From NCBI GenBank assembly GCA_017989575.1, contig JAGNPP010000046.1, forward strand, positions 1 through 12,759: DNA of 12,759 bases. Reading direction: 5' to 3'. Position numbers and translations under genes: made by a program. The DNA is from Chryseobacterium sp. GTDB lineage: Bacteria > Bacteroidota > Bacteroidia > Flavobacteriales > Weeksellaceae. Below the pieces are notes generated by a model. It was not told where the DNA came from. It did no database searches and saw only the letters and a list, made by a program, of their open reading frames with translations. Of this stretch, positions 1 to 5,381 are shown piece after piece. How positions within the stretch are numbered: the stretch's first letter is position 1; each line of letters opens with the position of its first letter.

Positions 1-5
1 AAATA

Positions 6-710
6 ATGGAAAAAATAAATTGCATCATTATCGATGACGAACCACTTGGAAGAGACCTCGTAGAGTCTTTCGCCAAAGAAATTTCTTATCTCAACATTCT
101 GGGGATTTTTGAAAACCCTTTGACAGCTTTATCTTTTCTGGAAGAAAATCCCGTCGACCTTGTTTTTAGTGATATTGAAATGCCAAAAATAAACGGTCTG
201 GATTTCCTTCGAACCTTAGAAAATCCTCCCGTTTTTATTTTTATTACTGCTTATCGGGAGTTTGCTTTAGACGGTTTTGATACTGGAGCAACAGATTATT
301 TGGTAAAACCAGTTCGTTTTGACCGGTTTTTAAAAGCAGTACAAAAAGCTAAAAAGCACATCGATTTAAAGAAAAATTCTTCGAATTTACAAAATGAAAA
401 TGACAAAATTTTTATAAAATCTGAAGGGAAAATTATCAAAATTTTGTAATCAGAAATTTTATACATCGAAGCTCAAGGCGATTATCTGAATGTGATGACA
501 ACATCGGAAATATATTCCACTCAAATGACACTTACCTCAATGGAAGACAGTTTGCAAAATAAAAAATTCTTTAGAGTTCAGCGTTCATTTATCTTGAATC
601 TTGATTTTGTAAGAAGTATCCACGGAAATATGGTGGAATTGCTGAACGGTAAATCTATTTCTGTTTCCGTGAATAAAAAGGAAGAACTTTGCAAATTGTT
701 GGGAATGTGA
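6..710 (+). pseudogene. LytTR-family response regulator interrupted by an in-frame TAA
   Basis: This encodes a two-component response regulator: an N-terminal CheY-like receiver and a C-terminal LytTR DNA-binding domain. The receiver (about residues 4-118) has the acidic pair D10/D11, phosphoacceptor D56 in SDIEMP, T81 in ITAY and K101-P102. The LytTR part begins near residue 134 (IFIKSEGKIIKIL) and is cut by TAA at 447-449. The same frame then stays open as SEILYIEAQGDYLNV and on to residue 234, ending at 710, the usual length for this family. One base change from a sense codon explains the break. The downstream ATG at 492 lies inside the domain, so a separate functional C-terminal protein is unlikely. 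The truncated product would keep the receiver but lack DNA binding. The start overlaps a possible upstream stop (TAA at 4-6), suggesting an operon with a sensor kinase outside the window. A sequencing error cannot be excluded. Confidence 0.88.
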
Positions 711-775
711 TTTGTGATTTTTAAAAATGATAGGGCGAAGAAGTTATTTCTTTTTTTATTATAATTGAAAAATTT

Positions 776-1129
776 TCAAACTCCCAAAACCACCGAAGCA
801 TCAATCTTTAATTTTTTGCTAATTTCTCGGGCAACTTTGAGCGTGGGCTCAGATTTACCGTTAAGATATTCGCTGACTCTTGACGGGCTTACGTTTAGAA
901 TTTCGGAAAGTTTTACCTGTGAAATACCCATTTCGTACATTCTTAGCTTGATGACATCTTGCAAACTTGGAGTTTCTACAGGAAAATATTTTTCTTCGTA
1001 ATCAGCAACAGCATCGGATAGAAAATCAAGTTCAATGAAATTTTTATCATTCTCAGAAGTATCGTTTCCTACTGTTTTCAGAAGCTCTTCTATTCTTTCG
1101 CAGGCTACTTTATATTGTTTTTCTGTCAT
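776..1129 (-). CDS. higA: HigA-type antitoxin, XRE helix-turn-helix
   Basis: This is the antitoxin of a type II toxin-antitoxin pair: it binds and neutralises HigB and represses the operon. The protein has 117 residues. The N-terminal half (1-53) is acidic and helical, as in the COG5499 HigA group. Residues 55-113 form an XRE/Cro helix-turn-helix with the typical pattern ISQVKLSEILNVSPSRVSEY followed by LNGKSEPTLKVAREISKKL. The ATG lies 3 bases after the stop of the toxin gene, so the order is toxin first, antitoxin second, which is characteristic of HigBA and of few other type II families. Expression should depend on the promoter and palindrome upstream of higB. The family call rests on the domain plus the partner gene; which promoter sequence it binds is inferred. 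Confidence 0.87.
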   Translation of the reverse strand: MTEKQYKVACERIEELLKTVGNDTSENDKNFIELDFLSDAVADYEEKYFPVETPSLQDVIKLRMYEMGISQVKLSEILNVSPSRVSEYLNGKSEPTLKVAREISKKLKIDASVVLGV

Positions 1130-1132
1130 TTT

Positions 1133-1426
1133 CTAAATATTTGAAGCGTCTATTTTGTCATAATCTTTATGAGTTCCGATATATCGAATGTAAACTTTTT
1201 GTGAGGCGAAAATTATAATGGCAACCAATCTGTAATTATTTCCTTTAATATTGAATACATACCGATTATTTCCCACATAATCTACAGAATTAAAAGTTTC
1301 TTTTACATCAGTAAAGCTTTTCCATTCAGCGTTTTGAGTTTTTTTATACCAATCTCGCAAAGCAATATCTGCATCAGAATGCTTTTCTACAAATTCTTTA
1401 ATTCTTAAAAAAGTTATAATTCTCAT
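1133..1426 (-). CDS. higB: HigB-type mRNA interferase toxin
   Basis: This is a 97-residue toxin of the HigB family (HigB_toxin, RelE fold), expected to cleave mRNA, usually on the ribosome, when HigA is lost. Family features visible are MRIITFLRIKEFVEKH at the start, W26 and W35, NNRYVFNIKGNNYRLV at residues 53-68 and the C-terminal RYIGTHKDYDKID block. I start it at the ATG at 1426 rather than a TTG four codons earlier (1438). Known relatives begin with MRII, and the TTG lies inside a -7 promoter box (1436-1443), so it may not be transcribed. The gene is followed after 3 bases by higA. All conserved blocks are intact, so the toxin is probably active. Confidence 0.88.
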   Translation of the reverse strand: MRIITFLRIKEFVEKHSDADIALRDWYKKTQNAEWKSFTDVKETFNSVDYVGNNRYVFNIKGNNYRLVAIIIFASQKVYIRYIGTHKDYDKIDASNI

Positions 1427-1435
1427 TAGTGAATA

Positions 1436-1464
1436 CAAAGATAATTCAATATTTTGAATTTCAA
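1436..1464 (-). promoter_or_regulatory. higBA promoter (-33 TTG, -7 TATCTTTG)
   Basis: Read on the minus strand, TATCTTTG (1443-1436) matches the Bacteroidota -7 consensus TAnnTTTG exactly, and TTG (1464-1462) stands 18 bases upstream as a -33 element. Transcription would start near 1430, only a few bases before the higB ATG at 1426, so the message may be nearly leaderless. Confidence 0.65.
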
Positions 1465-1470
1465 AATATT
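1448..1470. promoter_or_regulatory. Perfect inverted repeat, probable HigA operator
   Basis: The arms are AATATTTTGA (1448-1457) and TCAAAATATT (1461-1470), exact reverse complements separated by ATT. The palindrome covers the -33 element and part of the spacer of the higBA promoter, where a bound HigA dimer would block RNA polymerase. HigA proteins are known to autorepress through such palindromes; binding here is inferred from position and symmetry. Confidence 0.62.
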
Positions 1471-1507
1471 ATTTCAATAAACAAAATTTAGTATTTCTCA
1501 ATAAAAA

Positions 1508-1530
1508 AAGCGAGAAAAAAAATCTCGCTT
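1508..1530 (-). terminator. Intrinsic terminator of aspS
   Basis: The arms AAGCGAGA (1508-1515) and TCTCGCTT (1523-1530) form a perfect 8-bp stem with a 7-base loop. On the minus strand the stem is followed by a run of seven T. It lies just past the aspS stop at 1536 and shields higBA from aspS transcription. Confidence 0.82.
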
Positions 1531-1535
1531 CTAAT

Positions 1536-3290
1536 TTATGCTTTTAAATTCAATTTCAATTCCAACTCATCCAACTGTTCATCAGCAATTTTAGCCGGCG
1601 CATCAATCATCACATCTCGTCCGGAATTATTTTTCGGGAAAGCGATGTAATCTCTAATCACTTCATTTCCATCAAGAATTGCGACCAATCTATCAAATCC
1701 GAAAGCCAATCCTCCGTGTGGCGGAGCGCCGTATTTGAAGGCATTCATCAAGAATCCGAACTGTGCTTCTGCTTCTTCTTTTGAGAATCCTAAAAGGTCA
1801 AACATTTTCGACTGCAAATCTCTGTCGAAAATTCTGATAGAACCGCCACCAATTTCGTTTCCGTTCAAAACCAAATCATAAGCGTTGGCTCTGGCTTTTC
1901 CTGGGTCGGTTTCCAAAAGGTGGAAATCTTCGGTTTTTGGAGAGGTGAAAGGGTGATGCATTGCGTGGTATCTTCCGGATTCTTCGTCAAATTCCAGCAA
2001 CGGGAAATCAACAACCCAAAGTGGTGCGAATTCGTTTCCTTTTCTTAGTCCAAGACGGTTTCCGAGTTCCATTCTCAAAGCGGAAAGTTGCGTTCTCACT
2101 TTGTCAGCATTTCCAGACATTACGAAAATTAAATCTCCCGCTTTTGCTCCGAATTCTTCTGTGATTTTCTTTAAATCTTCCTCGTTGTAAAATTTATTGA
2201 CAGACGAAGTTACAACGCCATCATTCTGGAATTTAATCCAAACCAATCCTGTAGCGCCGATTTGTGGGCGTTTTACCCAATCTACCAATTCGTCGATTTG
2301 TTTTCTGGTGTAATCTGCAATTCCCTCAACATTGATTCCGACCACCAATTCTGCATCATCGAATATTTTGAAATCTTTTCCTTTTGTTAAATCATTCAAC
2401 TCGTGAAATTCCATTCCGAAACGGATATCCGGTTTGTCGTTTCCATATTTTTGCATCGCATCGGCGAAGGTCATTCTTGGGAAATCCTGGAATTCGTTTC
2501 CTGTGATGTCTTTCAAAAGAACTTTCGTCATTCCTTCGAAAACATTCATAATATCTTCCTGTTCTACAAACGCCATTTCACAATCGATTTGGGTGAATTC
2601 CGGCTGTCTGTCGGCTCTCAAATCTTCATCACGGAAACATTTCACGATTTGGAAATATCGATCCATTCCGCCAACCATCAACAATTGTTTGAAAGTTTGT
2701 GGCGATTGTGGAAGTGCGTAAAACTGTCCCGGATTCATTCTGCTCGGAACCACGAAATCTCTCGCACCTTCCGGAGTTGATTTAATTAAAACCGGCGTTT
2801 CAACTTCGATAAAGCCTTCTTCTGAAAGATAATTTCTCACTTTCTGCGCCATTTTGTGACGGAAAATCAGTTTATCTTTCACGGGATTTCTTCTGATGTC
2901 CAAGTATCTGTATTTCATTCTCAATTCTTCGCCACCGTCGGTTTCGTCTTCGATGGTGAAAGGTGGAAGTTGAGATTCATTTAAAATGGTCAATTTTTCA
3001 ACCAAAATTTCGATTTCTCCGGTCGGAATTTTCGGGTTTTTGGAAATTCTTTCGATAACGGTTCCTTCAACTTTAATGACGAATTCACGACCTAATTTTT
3101 TGGCTTCTTCTAGCAATTCGGCTGTAGAACGGTCTTGATCGAAAACCAATTGGGTAATTCCGTAACGGTCTCGCAAATCTATCCAAATCATAAAACCTTT
3201 GTCGCGAATGGTTTGTACCCATCCGGAAAGTGTTACTTTTTCATTAAGATTTTTCAGCGTCAGTTCGCCGTTGGTGTTTGTACGGAACAT
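1536..3290 (-). CDS. aspS: Aspartyl-tRNA synthetase
   Basis: AspRS attaches aspartate to tRNA-Asp in the cytoplasm, using ATP. The 584-residue protein has the length and domain order of bacterial-type AspRS: an N-terminal OB-fold anticodon-binding domain (about 1-105, LSGWVQTIRDKGFMIWIDLR), then the class II catalytic core interrupted by the bacterial GAD insertion (about 300-410). Visible class II motifs are motif 1 around FIEVETPVL (160-168), the QSPQ loop at 195-198, motif 2 FRDEDLRADRQPEFTQID (219-236) and motif 3 GLAFGFDRLV (527-536). The ATG start directly precedes FRTNTNGELTLKNLNEKVTLSGW, as expected. It is monocistronic, with its own promoter (near 3353) and terminator (1508-1530). 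I cannot tell from sequence alone whether it also charges tRNA-Asn. Confidence 0.98.
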   Translation of the reverse strand: MFRTNTNGELTLKNLNEKVTLSGWVQTIRDKGFMIWIDLRDRYGITQLVFDQDRSTAELLEEAKKLGREFVIKVEGTVIERISKNPKIPTGEIEILVEKLTILNESQLPPFTIEDETDGGEELRMKYRYLDIRRNPVKDKLIFRHKMAQKVRNYLSEEGFIEVETPVLIKSTPEGARDFVVPSRMNPGQFYALPQSPQTFKQLLMVGGMDRYFQIVKCFRDEDLRADRQPEFTQIDCEMAFVEQEDIMNVFEGMTKVLLKDITGNEFQDFPRMTFADAMQKYGNDKPDIRFGMEFHELNDLTKGKDFKIFDDAELVVGINVEGIADYTRKQIDELVDWVKRPQIGATGLVWIKFQNDGVVTSSVNKFYNEEDLKKITEEFGAKAGDLIFVMSGNADKVRTQLSALRMELGNRLGLRKGNEFAPLWVVDFPLLEFDEESGRYHAMHHPFTSPKTEDFHLLETDPGKARANAYDLVLNGNEIGGGSIRIFDRDLQSKMFDLLGFSKEEAEAQFGFLMNAFKYGAPPHGGLAFGFDRLVAILDGNEVIRDYIAFPKNNSGRDVMIDAPAKIADEQLDELELKLNLKA

Positions 3291-3360
3291 TTTTTTAGAT
3301 GTTAGATGTTAGACTTTAGAGATTAGACATTTATGCGTCCAATTTCCGAGTGCAAAGATA
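3291..3360 (-). promoter_or_regulatory. aspS leader with -7 promoter box
   Basis: On the minus strand TATCTTTG (3360-3353) matches the TAnnTTTG -7 consensus exactly and is placed to give a leader of about 55 bases before the aspS ATG. I see no clear -33 TTG at normal spacing, so only half of the promoter is supported. The leader itself consists largely of a short tandem repeat (see 3295-3329). No T-box or other riboswitch structure is evident. Confidence 0.5.
3295..3329. repeat. Degenerate tandem TTAGATG heptad repeat
   Basis: On the plus strand the units are TTAGATG (3295-3301), TTAGATG (3302-3308), TTAGAC (3309-3314), TTTAGAGA (3315-3322) and TTAGACA (3323-3329). Two units are exact and three have drifted. 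The array ends five bases before the aspS start codon and would be transcribed as part of the aspS leader. Confidence 0.7.
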
Positions 3361-3420
3361 ATGTTTTGATGGGAATTAATTTGATTGATATGGAAAGGTT
3401 TTTTTTATTGAGAAATCTTC

Positions 3421-3580
3421 AATCGGGGCGAAGCGCGTGAGGGATAGTAGTGGATATTCTTTTGCTTTTTTGTCCTTCGAGAACTTCAGGATGACAAAAC
3501 GTTGTGAAAAAGCAAAAGATAGGAACGGATAGCCCGACCCGAGCTGTGGGAGAAGCTTTGGCGAGGGACACGCCCTAATT
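3421..3580. repeat. ~160-bp palindromic interspersed-repeat-like element
   Basis: The 345 bases between aspS and the next gene contain this visibly GC-richer block, without an open reading frame of its own. It has nested inverted repeats. The ends AATCGGGGCG (3421-3430) and CGCCCTAATT (3571-3580) match as inverted repeats at 8 of 10 positions. The arms CTTTTGCTTTTT (3459-3470) and AAAAAGCAAAAG (3507-3518) are exact 12-bp complements. Around its centre is GTCCTTCGAGAACTTCAGG followed by ATGAC, which resembles a palindromic intergenic motif I remember from Bacteroidota genomes. Composition, symmetry and lack of coding suggest a REP- or MITE-like non-autonomous element. The exact borders are my estimate, and copies elsewhere cannot be checked here. 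Confidence 0.55.
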
Positions 3581-3582
3581 CT

Positions 3583-3612
3583 TGGTAATCTCGGAAAATT
3601 ATTGTAATTTAG
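3583..3612 (+). promoter_or_regulatory. Probable promoter of the THX gene
   Basis: TTG (3583-3585) and TAATTTAG (3605-3612) are separated by 19 bases and match the -33/-7 pattern with one mismatch in the TTTG part. The ATG at 3636 follows 23 bases later. The -33 element begins immediately outside the repeat element that ends near 3580. Confidence 0.42.
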
Positions 3613-3635
3613 TCAAAATCAAATACTTAATTATT

Positions 3636-3821
3636 ATGGGAAAAGGTGATAAAAAATCTACCAGAGGAAAAAGAATTAGTGGTAGCTACGGCAAGACAAG
3701 ACCCAGAAAAGCTTCGAAATCTGTAACCATTGCAGAGAAAATTGAAAAACCGAACGCGGAACCAAAACCAAAAGTCGCAAAACCGAAGGCTGAAAAGGTG
3801 AAAAAATCTACAGAGGAATAA
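3636..3821 (+). CDS. THX-like small ribosomal protein with extended tail
   Basis: This is a 61-residue, very basic protein beginning MGKGDKKSTRGKRISGSYGK then TRPRK. That pattern matches the bacterial THX (Thx) protein of the 30S subunit, which in Thermus fills a cavity at the top of the 16S rRNA head; Bacteroidota encode similar GKGDKK...GSYG..RP proteins. The ATG at 3636 is chosen because the family starts with MGKGDKK; an in-frame TTG at 3582 would add 18 unrelated residues and lies upstream of the proposed promoter. After residue 27 comes a low-complexity Lys/Pro/Ala/Glu tail (KPNAEPKPKVAKPKAEKVKK), probably disordered, that makes it longer than the short Thermus protein. A strong terminator follows directly. 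Confidence 0.85.
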   Translation: MGKGDKKSTRGKRISGSYGKTRPRKASKSVTIAEKIEKPNAEPKPKVAKPKAEKVKKSTEE

Positions 3822-3823
3822 AA

Positions 3824-3855
3824 AAAGCCGGCTCAATGTTTTTTGAGCCGGCTTT
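3824..3855. terminator. Bidirectional intrinsic terminator
   Basis: The arms AAAGCCGGCTCAA (3824-3836) and TTGAGCCGGCTTT (3843-3855) form a perfect 13-bp stem with a 6-base loop. A T-rich tail follows on the plus strand, and a longer T run follows on the minus strand. It serves both the THX gene and the converging DUF937 gene. Confidence 0.93.
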
Positions 3856-3873
3856 CGTATTTTTAAATGGAAA

Positions 3874-4527
3874 TTATTTTCCGAAAATGCTTCCTAATAA
3901 TCCACCAAGACCGCCTTGCTGAGATTGTTGCTGTTGGTTTCCTCCGCCAAGAACACTTCCTAGAATATCGCCTAATCCACCTCCAGAAGATTGTGTGGCG
4001 CTACCAAGTACGCTTCCTAAGATGTTGCTCAAAGGGTCGTTGGAAGCTTGAGCTTGTTGAGAAGAACTTCCCAAAATCCCGCCAAGTAAATCGCCCAATC
4101 CACCACCAGAAGTGACGTTGCTGGCTTGTTTTTGCTGTCCGATGTAGCCCATAATTACTGGAGCAAGCATTGCTAAAATCGGTCCGATTTTGTCCATAGA
4201 AATTCCAGTGTTTTGAGACAGTTGGTTTTCTACGTTTGCTTTGTTTCCTCCGAAAATATGGTCAAGAATCGAGTTTCCTTCGGATTCTCTTTCAAGTGCT
4301 TGTGCAGGATTGTTCAAAATGCTTCCGTCGTGATGTTTGTCTAGGGTTGCATTCAGTTTTTCTGCTTCGTCCGCGTTTTCCGATTTCTTTTTCAAATAGC
4401 TGATGACCAATGGCGCAGCTACAACTAGCAATGCAATGATTTGATTTTTGCTGATCCCGAATTTGTTTTCGGCTTGTGTTGCAACCTGGTTGCCTGTACT
4501 GCCTGTGATTAGGTCTAGTAGACTCAT
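3874..4527 (-). CDS. DUF937 family protein with Gly/Leu/Gln-rich C-terminal repeats
   Basis: A 217-residue protein that I assign to DUF937 (YidB-like), a family without an established biochemical role. The N-terminal part (1-132) shows two related helical blocks: GISKNQIIALLVVAAPLVISYLKKK (about 24-48) and GISMDKIGPILAMLAPVIMGYIGQQ (about 107-131). Each has the family's hydrophobic P-x-[VI]-x-x-[YL]-[LI] ending. Residues 139-217 are four approximate copies of GGLGDLLGGILG or close variants, separated by Ser/Gln/Ala-rich linkers. There is no signal peptide. The blocks are hydrophobic but flanked by charge, so I expect a soluble or peripheral assembly rather than an integral membrane protein. 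It is transcribed alone, ending at the shared terminator at 3824-3855. Confidence 0.82.
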   Translation of the reverse strand: MSLLDLITGSTGNQVATQAENKFGISKNQIIALLVVAAPLVISYLKKKSENADEAEKLNATLDKHHDGSILNNPAQALERESEGNSILDHIFGGNKANVENQLSQNTGISMDKIGPILAMLAPVIMGYIGQQKQASNVTSGGGLGDLLGGILGSSSQQAQASNDPLSNILGSVLGSATQSSGGGLGDILGSVLGGGNQQQQSQQGGLGGLLGSIFGK

Positions 4528-4553
4528 AATTTATGTTTTTAAAATTGTAATTT

Positions 4554-4561
4554 CAAAGATA
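4554..4561 (-). promoter_or_regulatory. -7 box of the DUF937 gene
   Basis: TATCTTTG on the minus strand is an exact TAnnTTTG match 26 bases before the ATG at 4527. The only TTG upstream (4575-4573) is 11 bases away, too close for a normal -33 element, so the promoter is incomplete by consensus. Confidence 0.5.
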
Positions 4562-4592
4562 AAAACATTTGGCAAATCTAGCAGAAAAAATA

Positions 4593-5102
4593 TTAATTTT
4601 TAAAAATCGGAACATTGCTACAAGCTTCGCCAAACATCAAAGACTTAACAAGCGGTTTCAGTTGTTCCACCAATTCCACATAGGCATTGTTTGGAATCGA
4701 TTCGTCGCTACAACCCTTTACCAGAACACGTTTGTCTCGCAGTTCAGAAAAATCATAAGTTTGGATTGCGTTGTGCATCAGCAAAACTTCCAAATCCTCA
4801 CGGTTTCCGAAAACCACTTTTTTCGCAGGGTCAGTCACTTTGGAAGTAATCAGGAAATATGCCCAAAGCGGAATAATCACATCCTCCGAGCAATAGATGT
4901 AAACATAAGCGTCTTTGTAAACCTCAGCATCGATGTTCGCAATTTTTTCGCGGAAGTCTTTTTCCTTCAAAATCATCCCTTCCCAAAGGAAATCCTTGAT
5001 GTCGATTCCCAATCTTTTCCCTTTCGGATAAAGGTCGGTAATGTCAAAATTCACCAATCCACTTCCCGCTACTTTATTTTTTATCTCGAAATCTTCTGTC
5101 AT
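4593..5102 (-). CDS. DUF2480 family protein
   Basis: A 169-residue protein of the DUF2480 family, found almost only in Bacteroidota and without a known function. Recognisable features are SGLVNFDITDLYPKG near the start, DFLWEGMILKEKDFREKI (38-55), the central VYIYCSEDVIIPLWAYFLIT, and the C-terminal block VLVKGCSDESIPNNAYVELV followed by LVKSLMFGEACSNVPIFK. Two cysteines (in KGCSD and GEACS) and a third in YCSED are candidate metal or redox residues, but I have no evidence for a reaction. I start it at the ATG at 5102; a TTG eight codons upstream (5126) overlaps the -7 promoter box and is less likely. It diverges from the toxin-antitoxin pair at 5157. Confidence 0.88.
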   Translation of the reverse strand: MTEDFEIKNKVAGSGLVNFDITDLYPKGKRLGIDIKDFLWEGMILKEKDFREKIANIDAEVYKDAYVYIYCSEDVIIPLWAYFLITSKVTDPAKKVVFGNREDLEVLLMHNAIQTYDFSELRDKRVLVKGCSDESIPNNAYVELVEQLKPLVKSLMFGEACSNVPIFKN

Positions 5103-5109
5103 TTTTTTA

Positions 5110-5117
5110 TAACTTTG
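5110..5117 (+). promoter_or_regulatory. -7 box of the RelE/ParE toxin-antitoxin operon
   Basis: TAACTTTG is an exact TAnnTTTG match 39 bases before the antitoxin ATG at 5157. No TTG is seen at normal -33 distance. It lies within the 5' region of the divergent DUF2480 gene, so the two promoters overlap. Confidence 0.5.
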
Positions 5118-5123
5118 AATAAA

Positions 5124-5131
5124 CAAATTTA
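5124..5131 (-). promoter_or_regulatory. -7 box of the DUF2480 gene
   Basis: On the minus strand TAAATTTG matches TAnnTTTG exactly, 21 bases before the ATG at 5102. It overlaps the alternative TTG start at 5126, supporting the ATG. The region is AT-rich, so chance matches are possible. Confidence 0.42.
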
Positions 5132-5132
5132 G

Positions 5133-5148
5133 TTTAAAAATTTTTAAA
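5133..5148. promoter_or_regulatory. 16-bp palindrome, possible toxin-antitoxin operator
   Basis: TTTAAAAA (5133-5140) and TTTTTAAA (5141-5148) are perfect inverted arms, nine bases from the antitoxin start. The palindrome sits downstream of the plus-strand -7 box and within the minus-strand promoter region, where a bound repressor could affect both genes. All 16 bases are A/T, so coincidence is a real possibility. Confidence 0.33.
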
Positions 5149-5156
5149 ACTTAAAG

Positions 5157-5381
5157 ATGATGACTACACTTGAGCGCAGAAAATTAATAAAAGAGAAAAT
5201 AGATTTTTCAGACGAATCTACTTTAGCGAAAATTGAAAAAATTTTAGATAAAGAAAGGATTGTACTTCCGCAATTCGTGATTGATGATATTGCAAATGCA
5301 AAAAAACAATATGAAAATGGAGAGTTTTTAAGCGAGGAAGAAGCTGAAAAAGATTTTGAAGAATGGCTAAACGAAAAATAA
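5157..5381 (+). CDS. Antitoxin of a RelE/ParE-type toxin-antitoxin pair
   Basis: A 74-residue acidic protein. The N-terminal part (LERRKLIKEKIDFSDESTLAKIEKIL) looks like a small helical dimerisation region. The C-terminal part (IANAKKQYENGEFLSEEEAEKDFEEWL) is an acidic helix of the kind that wraps around RelE/ParE toxins; similar 70-80 residue antitoxins precede such toxins in Bacteroidota. I see no obvious helix-turn-helix, ribbon-helix-helix or AbrB fold, so its DNA binding is uncertain. The start may be either of two adjacent ATG codons (5157 or 5160). Its last 19 bases overlap the toxin gene in another frame, which implies translational coupling. The role comes mainly from size, charge and partner. 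Confidence 0.75.
   Translation: MMTTLERRKLIKEKIDFSDESTLAKIEKILDKERIVLPQFVIDDIANAKKQYENGEFLSEEEAEKDFEEWLNEK

Noticed and set aside
447..449. Programmed stop-codon readthrough or selenocysteine in the LytTR regulator
   Set aside because: The codon is TAA, not TGA, there is no selenocysteine structure visible, and no such recoding is known for this family. A plain nonsense change or sequencing error is simpler.
492..710. Independent small protein from the ATG at 492
   Set aside because: The reading frame is simply the rest of the LytTR domain, starting in the middle of its fold, without its own start signals.
711..775. Terminator between the LytTR regulator and higA
   Set aside because: There is a T-rich stretch, but the only possible stem (about AAGAA with TTTCTT) is short and weak, so I do not annotate it.
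1961..2780. Open frames of 67, 95 and 125 codons on the plus strand inside aspS
   Set aside because: They overlap the catalytic core of aspS on the opposite strand, with no recognisable motifs and low-quality composition.
3291..3420. T-box or amino-acid riboswitch in the aspS leader
   Set aside because: The leader is short (about 55 bases), made of a simple repeat, with no T-box motif or antiterminator-type stems. T-boxes are also not expected in this phylum.
4569..5132. A 187-codon open frame on the plus strand opposite the DUF2480 gene
   Set aside because: It lies almost wholly antisense to a recognisable conserved protein, has no family resemblance and no fitting promoter. It is a by-product of codon use in the real gene.
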